Origin: Streptomyces tsukubensis
GTDB lineage: Bacteria; Actinomycetota; Actinomycetes; Streptomycetales; Streptomycetaceae
Direction of reading: 5' to 3'
DNA: 64,000 bases
Assembly (NCBI RefSeq): GCF_003932715.1
Contig: NZ_CP020700.1
Coordinates: 7,400,501-7,464,500 of the forward strand
Of the stretch, positions 37,375 to 45,292 are shown one piece after another (the stretch's first letter is position 1; every line of letters starts with the position of its first letter). Made by a program: the position numbers and the translations under genes. The notes under the pieces were generated by a model that saw only the letters and a program-made list of their open reading frames with translations, did not search any database and had not been told where the DNA came from.

Positions 37375-38043
37375 ATGCGTGCTTCACGCGCTCTCGCAGT
37401 GGCCGCGGCCGCGTGCGTGGCCGTCGGTGTCCCGGCGCCCCTGGCGGTCGCCGGCGGCGGTGGCGGGGACGGCAGGGACAACCGGGACACGGGGCCGTTC
37501 GCCATCTCCGTCCATCCGCGCTCGGTCCACGAGGGCGGCACCCTGACGGTCACCGTGCGCGGCTGCTCCCGCGGCGGGACGGTGACCTCGAACGCCTTCC
37601 CCACGGCCCGGCTGGAGCACCGGGGCAACGCCGAGTTCCGCGACGGCGCCGACAACCGTGACAGCCGTGAAGGCCGTGAAAGTAACGACAACAGAGGCGA
37701 CGGCGAGAACCGGGAGTCCAGAGACAGCAGAGAGAACAGGGACAACAGAGAGAACAGGGACAACAGGGACAACAGGGGTGATGTGCAGACCGCCTTCGCC
37801 CGGGTCTTCGACCGTGCGGCGCCCGGTGAGTACAACCTGGCCGTCCGGTGCACCGGCGGCAGCCGGGTGGAGACCGCCGAGTTCGCCGTGCTCCGCGGCC
37901 GGGGCGCGCGCGGCGGCCTCGGTGGTTCGATGGGACCGACGACCGCCGAGATGGCCGTCGGCGGTTCGCTGGTCGCCGCCGCGGCGCTCGGCGGAGCCCT
38001 GGTGATCACCCGCCGCCGGCGGGCCTCCGGCGAAGCCGCCTGA
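37375..38043 (+). CDS. secreted surface protein with charged NRDNRE repeats and sorting-like tail
   Basis: The 222-residue protein has a signal peptide (about 1-26), a beta-type domain (FAISVHPRSVHEGGTLTVTV, RGCSRGG, later YNLAVRCTGGSR) interrupted by a low-complexity hydrophilic stretch of N-R-D/E repeats (about 95-140). It ends with GARGGLGGS, a hydrophobic segment (MAVGGSLVAAAALGGALVI) and TRRRR, the layout of a sorting signal without LPXTG. GGAGG precedes ATG 37375. The paralogue at 38167 shares the beta domain and tail. It probably sits at the cell surface. Confidence 0.85.
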   Translation: MRASRALAVAAAACVAVGVPAPLAVAGGGGGDGRDNRDTGPFAISVHPRSVHEGGTLTVTVRGCSRGGTVTSNAFPTARLEHRGNAEFRDGADNRDSREGRESNDNRGDGENRESRDSRENRDNRENRDNRDNRGDVQTAFARVFDRAAPGEYNLAVRCTGGSRVETAEFAVLRGRGARGGLGGSMGPTTAEMAVGGSLVAAAALGGALVITRRRRASGEAA

Positions 38044-38120
38044 TCCGGACGAACCTCCCGGTCGGCGAGTCCGCCCGCGGCGCGGGATCCCGCAGGGGGC
38101 GGCGCCGCGGGCTCCGCGCC

Positions 38121-38147
38121 GTATCCGGGGTATCCGGGGTATCCGGG
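38121..38147 (+). repeat. three 9-bp tandem repeats between convergent genes
   Basis: GTATCCGGG occurs three times head to tail, followed by a diverged fourth unit, in the 123-base gap between the two convergent surface-protein genes. Likely simple slippage. Confidence 0.6.
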
Positions 38148-38166
38148 TGTCCCGGGCATCCGGGCC

Positions 38167-38772
38167 TCAGTGGCGGCGGCCGGCGTTCCGGCGGCGCAGG
38201 GCGAACGCGGTCCCGGCCGCGGCCGCCACGACGAGCGCCGCTCCCGCCGCGACCTCGGTGGTACCGGCGCCGCCTCCCACGCTGCCGCCGAGCCCGCCGC
38301 GGACGCCCTGCGGTGTCACGGTCGCCGTGGCCGACGCGGTGCGCGTGGCGGTGGCGGTGGCGGTACGGCTCGCCGAGGGCGCGGGGGACGCGGTGGCGGA
38401 CGGCGGCCGGAAGGTGGAACTGGTCGTCGGGCTGGTGGTCCCGCCGCTGATCGTGAGGATGAACGTTCCCTGCTGGTTGCCGCAGGTGAAGCGGACCGAG
38501 TACTGGGCGCCCCGGCGGGCGTCCGTGTCCACGGTCGCCGTGGCCGAGGTACCGGGCCGGATGGTCGCCGTATCGAAGATCCCGGACGAGGCGGTGGCCG
38601 TGGTGGGGCAGTTGCTCGCGGAAAGCGCGATGCGGCCGCCGGGCGCGACGGTGGACGGCGAGACGGTGAACCGGACCGGGTCGCCGTCGCCGCCCGCCCG
38701 GGCGACGGGAGCGGCCAGGGCCAGCACGGTCGCTCCCAGCAGAGCGGCGGACGCGGCACGTATCGCACGCAT
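38167..38772 (-). CDS. secreted surface protein, paralogue with Ser/Thr-rich stalk
   Basis: The 201-residue protein has a signal peptide (ALLGATVLALAAPVARA), a beta domain (VRFTVSPSTVAPGGRIALS, two Cys at NCPTT and FTCGN), a Thr/Ser/Ala/Pro stalk (about 115-155), then GVRGGLGGSVGG, a hydrophobic helix and RRRNAGRRH. The tail matches that of the gene at 37375, so the two are paralogues flanking a short convergent gap. GGAGGA abuts a first ATG at 38778 and lies six bases before ATG 38772, which is therefore preferred. It is a likely substrate or partner of the nearby sortase by inference. Confidence 0.85.
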   Translation of the reverse strand: MRAIRAASAALLGATVLALAAPVARAGGDGDPVRFTVSPSTVAPGGRIALSASNCPTTATASSGIFDTATIRPGTSATATVDTDARRGAQYSVRFTCGNQQGTFILTISGGTTSPTTSSTFRPPSATASPAPSASRTATATATRTASATATVTPQGVRGGLGGSVGGGAGTTEVAAGAALVVAAAAGTAFALRRRNAGRRH

Positions 38773-39173
38773 GGGCATTCCTCCGGGTCCCCGAGGAGCA
38801 GACGCGGAAGCGGTTTCCGCGGAAGGGCGGAGTTTGCCCCTCGATAACCGAAACGCTAGGAGTGGCCCCACCCGGTCGCGATCCCTGTCGGGCGAACGGG
38901 TCATCCGTGTCCGCCGGGCGGGGGACACCGGCGGCGCGCCGCCAACGGTCCGTACCGTCTGCCGTCCCTGTATCCGCCTGTATCTGCCTGTCCACCCGTA
39001 TCCGCACGCTTCGTGCGCCGGTACGGCCCGGTTCCCCGGCCGCCCGCCTCCGGAAACTTGCGCCGCAGTTGAACACTTTCCCGTACCGCCGCCGTACCTA
39101 GGGCCGTGGACGGCGTACCCGGGCGCCGTCGACACCACGGACTCGGAGACGGACGGACCCACGGGAGTACACG
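38773..39173. promoter_or_regulatory. divergent region upstream of surface protein and repeat lipoprotein
   Basis: Four hundred non-coding bases. TTGAAC at 39069 and TACCTA at 39095 resemble promoter boxes for the lipoprotein gene, but the 20-base spacing is long. No gene or clear palindrome is present. Confidence 0.3.
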
Positions 39174-40241
39174 ATGAAGACCTGGCGAAGCGCGTCGGCC
39201 GCCGCGGCCGCGGCAGCCCTGCTGGCAATGACGACGGCGTGCGGTCAGGAGGACCGGGGCGGCGGTGGCGGTACGGACAGCGGGCAGCCCGTCGGCGCGG
39301 CGAAGCCGGCCTCGGGCGGCGGCTACGGGGACTACGGCTCCGGCACCGCCACGGCCCCGGGCGGTGCGGCGAAACCGGCCGGACGGCTCGCGGTACGGAA
39401 CATTCCGCAGCTCGGCGAGGTCCTCACCGACAGCGCCGGATTCACCCTCTACCGCTTCGACGAGGACACTGCGAAACCCCCGCGGTCCCGTTGCGAAGGC
39501 GACTGCGCGAAGGCTTGGCCGGTGGTGGCCGCGGAGGGGGCGACCGCCCCGTCCGGAGCCGACCCCGACCTCCTCGGCGAGGTGACGCGGCCCGACGGCG
39601 GCACCCAGCTGACCGTCGCCGGATGGCCCGTGTACCGGTACGCCGAGGACACCGCGGCGGGGCAGGCCCGGGGACAGGGCGTCGGCGGTACCTGGTTCGC
39701 CGCAGCCCCGGACGGCGGCAAGGCGGGCGGCGGGGGAGCGGCGGGCACGGGTGGCACGGGTGGCACGGGCGGCTACGGCACCCCGGGCGGGGATTCCGCT
39801 TCCGGCTCTGCTTCCGGTTCCGGTGCTGCTTCCGGCGCTGATTCCGCCCCTGGGGCAGGTCGTACCGAATCCGCAGCTCCGCCCGGACTGTCGACCCGCA
39901 AGGATCCGAAGCTGGGCGAGATCGTGGTGGACCGCGCGGGCATGACGGTCTACCGCTTCGTCAAGGACTCGGCCTGGCCGATGCGCACCGCCTGCACCGG
40001 GGCGTGCCTGGAGAAGTGGCCCGTGGTGGCACCCGTCAACAAGAACGACACCCGGGGCATCCTCAAGAAGGGTTTTGTCACCTTCGCCCGGCCCGACGGA
40101 ATCAAGCAGCAGACCATCGACTGCTGGCCGCTCTACACCTTCGCAGGTGACCGCGGCCCCGGGGAGACCAACGGGCAGGGCGTGGGCGGCACCTGGTTCG
40201 CCGTGACCCCGCAGGGCAAGGTGGTCAGGACGGCGAAGTAG
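39174..40241 (+). CDS. secreted repeat lipoprotein (COG4315 type, SCO0930-like)
   Basis: The 355-residue protein has a signal peptide with lipobox MTTAC (Cys near residue 23). Two copies of the COG4315 secreted repeat pair follow: GEVLTDSAGFTLYRFDEDT, CEGDCAKAWPVV, WPVYRYAEDTAAGQARGQGV, and again GEIVVDRAGMTVYRFVKDS, CTGACLEKWPVV, WPLYTFAGD, each ending VGGTWFA. A Gly/Ser linker joins them. The conserved CxxxC pairs may bind metal or form disulfides. The function is not established; in S. coelicolor a similar lipoprotein lies close to rmdA, as here. Confidence 0.88.
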   Translation: MKTWRSASAAAAAAALLAMTTACGQEDRGGGGGTDSGQPVGAAKPASGGGYGDYGSGTATAPGGAAKPAGRLAVRNIPQLGEVLTDSAGFTLYRFDEDTAKPPRSRCEGDCAKAWPVVAAEGATAPSGADPDLLGEVTRPDGGTQLTVAGWPVYRYAEDTAAGQARGQGVGGTWFAAAPDGGKAGGGGAAGTGGTGGTGGYGTPGGDSASGSASGSGAASGADSAPGAGRTESAAPPGLSTRKDPKLGEIVVDRAGMTVYRFVKDSAWPMRTACTGACLEKWPVVAPVNKNDTRGILKKGFVTFARPDGIKQQTIDCWPLYTFAGDRGPGETNGQGVGGTWFAVTPQGKVVRTAK

Positions 40242-40490
40242 CCGCGCGCCGGCCGGCGAACGCACCCCCGTCCGGCAGCCCGCCGGCACGACTCCCGGTC
40301 CCCCGGCCCGGCCCCCGCGCGGGCCGGCGGACCGGGTCCGTACCTCCGTGATGTGACCAACAACCGGTCTGCCGATTCCGGTTTGGACTCGCCCAATTGG
40401 CGGCCGATCAGTAGCCTCGGCTCGAACACCGGCCGTGAGCACGGCCGGAGGCATCCGCACGAGGTCCGGTCGACCCGGTTGGAGACATCC

Positions 40491-41303
40491 ATGGAGCGTG
40501 CTGTCTGGGCCCCGCCCGGCATCGACACCTCGGTGGCCGGTGTGGCCCGGATGTACGACTACTACGCGGGCGGCTCCCACAATTTCGCGGCCGACCGGGA
40601 CGCCGCGCGCCGGACGCTGGACTTCCTGCCCGGCCTGCCCAAGAGCGTCCAGGCCGACCGGGCCTTTATGCGCAGGGCGGTGACCTGGGCGGTCGGCCGG
40701 GGAATCACCCGCTTCCTCGACATCGGCTGCGGCATGGTGTCGTACGGCAACGTCCACCAGGTGGCGCGGTCCGCCGACCCGGCGTGCCGCATCGTCCATC
40801 TGGACCACGATCCGGTCGCCGTCGCCCACGGTCGGGCGGTGGCCGGTGACGACCCCGGGATCGCCGTGGCCGTGGCCGACCTGCGCAGACCCCGGCAGAT
40901 CCTCGACGGCCCCGAGGTCGCCGAACTACTGGAAGCGGCCAGTCCGGTGGCGCTGTTGCTGCTCGGCGTGCTTCCCTTCGTCGAGGACGCGGAGGACCCG
41001 TACGGCGCGGTACGGGAGTTGGGCGAAGCCCTCCCGCCGGAGAGTCTGATCGTCATCACCCACGCCGCGTACGACCGCGTCCCGGTGTCGCAGGAGCAGA
41101 CGGAAGGCGCCCTGGGGGTCTACCGTGACATCCGCAGTCCACTGACATTGCGTTCACAAGAGCAAATTGCTCGGTTCTTCGAGGGGTACGAGATGGTCGA
41201 GCCCGGACTGGTGTTCACGCCGCACTGGCGGCCGGACGCCCCAGCCGAGCAGGAGGACCCATATGCCTTCTCAAGCTACGCAGGGGTGGGGCGCAAGGCG
41301 TGA
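40491..41303 (+). CDS. DUF574 (Methyltransf_19) S-adenosylmethionine methyltransferase
   Basis: The 270-residue protein has the family hallmark ARMYDYYAGGSHNFAADRDA near the N terminus and the SAM-binding strand TRFLDIGCGM, then IVHLDHDPVAVAHGRAV. This family is greatly expanded in Streptomyces and its substrates are unknown. ATG 40491 follows TTGGAGACATCC; the longer frame to 40353 is unneeded. Its TGA overlaps the start of the downstream GGDEF-EAL gene (GTGATG), so the two are translationally coupled and the methyltransferase could be linked to cyclic-di-GMP signalling. Confidence 0.93.
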   Translation: MERAVWAPPGIDTSVAGVARMYDYYAGGSHNFAADRDAARRTLDFLPGLPKSVQADRAFMRRAVTWAVGRGITRFLDIGCGMVSYGNVHQVARSADPACRIVHLDHDPVAVAHGRAVAGDDPGIAVAVADLRRPRQILDGPEVAELLEAASPVALLLLGVLPFVEDAEDPYGAVRELGEALPPESLIVITHAAYDRVPVSQEQTEGALGVYRDIRSPLTLRSQEQIARFFEGYEMVEPGLVFTPHWRPDAPAEQEDPYAFSSYAGVGRKA

Positions 41304-43510
41304 TGGCGCCGTCGCAGGCAACCGGTCCCACGGCGGACCCGGACGGTCTTGAGGACAGACTCCGCCGTTTCGCGACCATCTGGAGCCGTGCCGTCTTCCC
41401 CGTCACCGCGACCTCGCTGACCCGGGGCGAGGTCGAGGAGCATCTGCTGCCGCTGGCGCGCAGCCTCTGCGCCCTGCTGCACGCCCGCCCCTTCGATCCG
41501 GCACCGGCCCAGCGGGTCGGTGCGGCGCTCGTCGATGCCCACTGCACCGACCCCGACGCGCTGGTGCGCACCCTCGGTGTCATCGACGCCTATCTGGTGC
41601 TCTACTGCGGCGGCGCGGGCGACGAGGAGCTGACCGTCGAGGACGGGCGGACCCGCTGCACCCGCCTCCAGCACGCGGTGGCCGCCGGATTCGCGGCCGG
41701 GCTCCGCGACCGCACCCTGTCCGAGCAGGAGGCCGTCGCCCGCTCCGCACTGATGGCCCGCTCCGACGCCGTACACGCCCTGCACGCCACCGAGACCCGG
41801 CTGCGGGCCGTCTTCGAAGGCGCGGCGATCGGTATCGGCGTCGCCGAACTCGACGGCACCGTCGTCGAGGTCAACGAGACCCTCACCCGGATGTTCGGCG
41901 GACTGGAGCACCATGTCCGCGGCAAGAAGATCACCGAGTGGACCCATCCCGAGGACCGCCCCCATGTCGCCCAGCTCTACCGCGAGCTGAAGCGCGGCGA
42001 ACGCGAGCACTTCCGGGTGGAGAAGCCGTTCTTCCGTGACGACGGCACCGCTCTGTGGACCAATCTGACGATGTCCCTGCTCCGTGACCCGGAGGGGAGA
42101 CCCCAGTACCTCCTCGCACTCCTGGAGGACACCACCGAACGGCGGCTGCTCAACCTCCGCCTGCGGTACGAGGCCACCCATGACGCGCTGACCGGGCTGC
42201 CCAACCGCACGCTCTTCTTCGAACGGCTGGAGAAGGCCCTCGCCGGGACGGGACCGGGCAAGGGCACCGCCGACCCCCAGACCGCCGCGGCCGAGAACCG
42301 GTTCGGGCTCTGCTACCTCGACCTCGACGGTTTCAAGGCCATCAACGACAGCCTCGGGCACGCCACCGGCGACCGGCTGCTCGTCGAGGTCGCGGACCGG
42401 CTGCAGAGCTGCGCCACCGCCCCCGGTGAGATGGTCGCCCGGCTCGGCGGCGACGAGTTCGTCGCCCTCACCACCGGCCCCGACACCGAGTACGAGGTCG
42501 GTGAGCTGGCCGCCCGGATCCTCGGCGCCCTCGGCACCCCGATCCTGGTCGACGGCCGGGAGTTCACCGTGCGCGGCTCCATCGGCATCGTCGAGGGACC
42601 GGCCGGGGAGCGCACCACCGCCGAGGTGCTGCGCAGCGCCGACATCACCATGTACCGGGCGAAGGCGCGCGGCGGGAACCGCTTCGAGATGGCGGACCCG
42701 GAACTCGACCAGCGGGCCATCACCCGGCACGGGCTGACCACCGCCCTGCCCGCCGCGCTGGAACGCGGCGAGTTCTTCATCGAGTACCAGCCCCTGGTGC
42801 ATATGGGCGACGGCCGGGTCCACGGCGCCGAAGCCCTGGTGCGCTGGTCGCATCCGCAGCACGGGATCCTCGGACCCGACCAGTTCATCCCGCTCGCCGA
42901 GCACACCGGACTGATCGTCCCGCTGGGCCGCTGGGTCCTCCAGGAAGCGGTGCGCCAGGCCTGCGACTGGCAGCAGCACCGCACCGAGGGCGCTCCGCTG
43001 CGGATCAACGTCAATCTGTCGCCGGCCCAGCTCCAGCACCCCGGGCTGGTCAAGGACACGGTCGCCGTCCTGGAACGGGCCGGACTCGAACCCGGCGCGC
43101 TCTGCCTGGAGGTCACCGAGTCCGCGTTGATAGGAGCCGACGAGGGGTTGCTCAAGCCGCTCCGTCAGCTGGCCGAACTCGGTGTCGACATCGCCCTCGA
43201 CGACTTCGGCACGGGCTACTCCAACCTGGCCAATCTGCGGCGGCTGCCGGTGAGCGTCCTCAAGCTCGACCGCTCCTTCACCAAGGGCATGCAGCAGGCG
43301 CCCGTCGACCCGGTCGATCTGAAGATCGTCGAGGGCATCGTGTCACTGGCCCACAGCCTTGAACTCGCGGTCACCGTCGAGGGCGTGGAGACCGGAGTCC
43401 AGGCCGACCAGCTCCGTGAACTGGGCTGCGATACCGCCCAGGGCTGGTACTACGCCCGGCCGGGCCCGCCGGACCAACTGCATGCGCTCTCGCTGGCGGA
43501 CGCGATCTGA
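41303..43510 (+). CDS. rmdA: PAS-GGDEF-EAL cyclic-di-GMP protein, RmdA-like
   Basis: The 735-residue protein has a helical N-terminal region, a PAS/PAC domain (about 165-285: AVFEGAAIGIGVAELDGTVV), a GGDEF domain with intact GGDEF at residue 382, and an EAL domain with intact EAL at residue 510 plus DDFGTGYSNL. Both diguanylate cyclase and phosphodiesterase motifs are preserved. The architecture and gene neighbourhood (repeat lipoprotein, DUF574 methyltransferase, sdh genes) match S. coelicolor RmdA (SCO0928), a c-di-GMP phosphodiesterase affecting aerial mycelium formation. The gene name rests on recalled synteny. GTG 41300 is an alternative start. Confidence 0.92.
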   Translation: MAPSQATGPTADPDGLEDRLRRFATIWSRAVFPVTATSLTRGEVEEHLLPLARSLCALLHARPFDPAPAQRVGAALVDAHCTDPDALVRTLGVIDAYLVLYCGGAGDEELTVEDGRTRCTRLQHAVAAGFAAGLRDRTLSEQEAVARSALMARSDAVHALHATETRLRAVFEGAAIGIGVAELDGTVVEVNETLTRMFGGLEHHVRGKKITEWTHPEDRPHVAQLYRELKRGEREHFRVEKPFFRDDGTALWTNLTMSLLRDPEGRPQYLLALLEDTTERRLLNLRLRYEATHDALTGLPNRTLFFERLEKALAGTGPGKGTADPQTAAAENRFGLCYLDLDGFKAINDSLGHATGDRLLVEVADRLQSCATAPGEMVARLGGDEFVALTTGPDTEYEVGELAARILGALGTPILVDGREFTVRGSIGIVEGPAGERTTAEVLRSADITMYRAKARGGNRFEMADPELDQRAITRHGLTTALPAALERGEFFIEYQPLVHMGDGRVHGAEALVRWSHPQHGILGPDQFIPLAEHTGLIVPLGRWVLQEAVRQACDWQQHRTEGAPLRINVNLSPAQLQHPGLVKDTVAVLERAGLEPGALCLEVTESALIGADEGLLKPLRQLAELGVDIALDDFGTGYSNLANLRRLPVSVLKLDRSFTKGMQQAPVDPVDLKIVEGIVSLAHSLELAVTVEGVETGVQADQLRELGCDTAQGWYYARPGPPDQLHALSLADAI

Positions 43511-43559
43511 GGCCGTAACACGGTGATGGTACGGGCCGCCGCCCGGCCCGTACCCCGTC

Positions 43560-44474
43560 TCACTCCTCCGCCGGACCGGCCCCCGCCGCACCCGCGCCGG
43601 TCGTCGCGAGCAGCACCCGCTGGAGCTCGCGGGCGGCCCGCGGCGGCGCCACGTCGCTGCGGTGCGCCAGGGCGATCGTCCGCCGCAGCCCCGGCGGTGC
43701 CAGCGGGGTCACCCGCAGATCCGGACCCGAGCGGTCCGCGACCATCCGGGGCACCACCGCGGCCCCCAGTCCGGCCCGGACGAAGCCCAGCACCGCGTCC
43801 ATCTCGCCGCCCTCGACCGTGAACGACGGCTCGAAACCCGCCGACCGGCAGGCCGCCACCGTCAGCTCCCGCAGGTCGTAACCGTGCCGGAACATCACCA
43901 GCGGCACCTCCCGCAGATCGGAGATCCGCACCGGGCTCGGCGGCGCGGGCGCGATTGCCGACGAGACCACCACAAGATCCTCGCGCAGCAGCTCGACGGT
44001 GGTCAGCGCGGGCGACGCGGGCGGCAGCGGCAGCACGATCAGCGCCAGGTCCAGCGCCCCCCGGGCCAGTCTCCGCACCAGATCGTGCGACCCGCCCTCG
44101 TCGATCAGCAGCCGGATGCCCGGATGCCGGTCGTGGAAGGCCCGCAGCACATCGGGGAGGAGCCCGGTGCAGAGACTCGGCGTGGCCCCGAGCCGGACCC
44201 GGCCCCGGCGGAGCCGGACCAGCTCCTGCACCTCGTGCCGGGCGGTGTCCGCGTCCGCCAGGATCCGCCGGGCCAGCGGCAGCAGCGCCTCGCCCGCCTC
44301 CGTCAGCCCGATATTGCCCCGGGCTCGGCTGAACAGCTCCGTCCCCAGCTCCTTCTCCAGCGCCCGCACCTGCTGGGAGAGCGACGGCTGGGAGACATGG
44401 ACCCGCTCGGCGGCGCGGGTGAAGTGCCGGGTCTCCGCCACGGCCACGAAATACAGGAGCTGCTGGAACTGCAT
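43560..44474 (-). CDS. LysR-family transcriptional regulator
   Basis: The 304-residue protein has the LysR N-terminal winged helix (MQFQQLLYFVAVAETRHFTR, AAERVHVSQPSLSQQVRALE) and a periplasmic-binding-type effector domain (VRLGATPSLCTGLLPDVL, PLVMFRHGYDLREL). ATG 44474 is the natural start despite a longer frame. It is divergent from sdhCAB with a perfect ATAGG-N5-CCTAT palindrome between them, so by the usual LysR arrangement it probably controls the succinate dehydrogenase operon and itself. Confidence 0.93.
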   Translation of the reverse strand: MQFQQLLYFVAVAETRHFTRAAERVHVSQPSLSQQVRALEKELGTELFSRARGNIGLTEAGEALLPLARRILADADTARHEVQELVRLRRGRVRLGATPSLCTGLLPDVLRAFHDRHPGIRLLIDEGGSHDLVRRLARGALDLALIVLPLPPASPALTTVELLREDLVVVSSAIAPAPPSPVRISDLREVPLVMFRHGYDLRELTVAACRSAGFEPSFTVEGGEMDAVLGFVRAGLGAAVVPRMVADRSGPDLRVTPLAPPGLRRTIALAHRSDVAPPRAARELQRVLLATTGAGAAGAGPAEE

Positions 44475-44495
44475 ATCCCCAGGATAGACGCCATC

Positions 44496-44510
44496 ATAGG
44501 AGCTGCCTAT
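44496..44510. promoter_or_regulatory. LysR-type palindromic site between the regulator and sdhC
   Basis: ATAGG-AGCTG-CCTAT is a perfect inverted repeat of the T-N11-A class (with A/T outer bases), lying 21 bases before the LysR start and 35 before the sdhC start. The position fits the recognition site of the divergent regulator. Confidence 0.6.
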
Positions 44511-44545
44511 GGAGATCAGCCGAATCATGTCTTGGACCACTGGTC

Positions 44546-45292
44546 ATGAGCGCGTCTACGGTTCCCGACATGGCTTCGGCAACACGTACGGAACGGAAAC
44601 CGGCGGCCGGGACCCGGCCCCGGCCCCCGCGCTCCTTCTGGGGGTCCACGGTCGGCAAGAAGACCGTGATGGCCGTCAGCGGACTGATCATGCTCGGCTA
44701 TCTGGTCGCCCATGTCGCGGGCAATCTGAAGGTCTTCTTCGGACCCGAGGAGTTCAACGCCTACGGCCACTGGCTGCGCACCATGGGCGCGCCCGTGCTC
44801 CACCACGAGTGGGCGCTGTGGATCGTGCGGATCGGACTGGTCGCCGCGGTCGTCGCGCACGCCGTCAGCGCGTACCAGCTGAGCCGCCGGGACATCCGGG
44901 CCCGTCCCACCGGCTATGTGCACAAGCGGCGCCGGGCGAGCTACGCCACCCGGACCATGCGCTGGGGCGGGGTGATCATCGCCCTCTTCGTCGTCTGGCA
45001 CATCCTCGACCTGACGACCCTCACGGTGAACGAGAACGCCGAGCCCGGCAAACCGTACGAGAACGTCGTGGCCACCTTCTCGACCTGGTACGGCAACGTC
45101 ATCTACCTCACGGCGATGCTCGCCGTCGGGCTGCACGTCCGGCACGGCTTCTGGAGCGCCGCCCAGACCCTCGGCATCGGCAGCGCCCGCCGCGACCGGG
45201 CCCTCAAGTCCGTGGCCAACGGCCTCGCGCTCGTCCTGACCGCGGGCTTCGTCGCCGTACCCGTCGCCGTGATGACCGGAGTGGTGAGCTGA
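44546..45292 (+). CDS. sdhC: succinate dehydrogenase/fumarate reductase cytochrome b subunit
   Basis: The 248-residue integral membrane protein has five predicted helices and conserved histidines for di-heme b ligation (YLVAHVAGNLKVF, VLHHEWALWIVRI, VVWHILDLTT, GLHVRHGFWSA). It anchors the flavoprotein/iron-sulfur pair and passes electrons to quinone, as in the type B (Bacillus-like) b558 complexes. ATG 44546 or 44570 could start; neither has a clear ribosome site. Its TGA directly abuts the sdhA ATG. Confidence 0.93.
   Translation: MSASTVPDMASATRTERKPAAGTRPRPPRSFWGSTVGKKTVMAVSGLIMLGYLVAHVAGNLKVFFGPEEFNAYGHWLRTMGAPVLHHEWALWIVRIGLVAAVVAHAVSAYQLSRRDIRARPTGYVHKRRRASYATRTMRWGGVIIALFVVWHILDLTTLTVNENAEPGKPYENVVATFSTWYGNVIYLTAMLAVGLHVRHGFWSAAQTLGIGSARRDRALKSVANGLALVLTAGFVAVPVAVMTGVVS

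Noticed and set aside
41276..43039. A 587-codon minus-strand frame opposite rmdA
   Set aside because: It is antisense to intact PAS-GGDEF-EAL motifs and has no recognisable domain or ribosome site.
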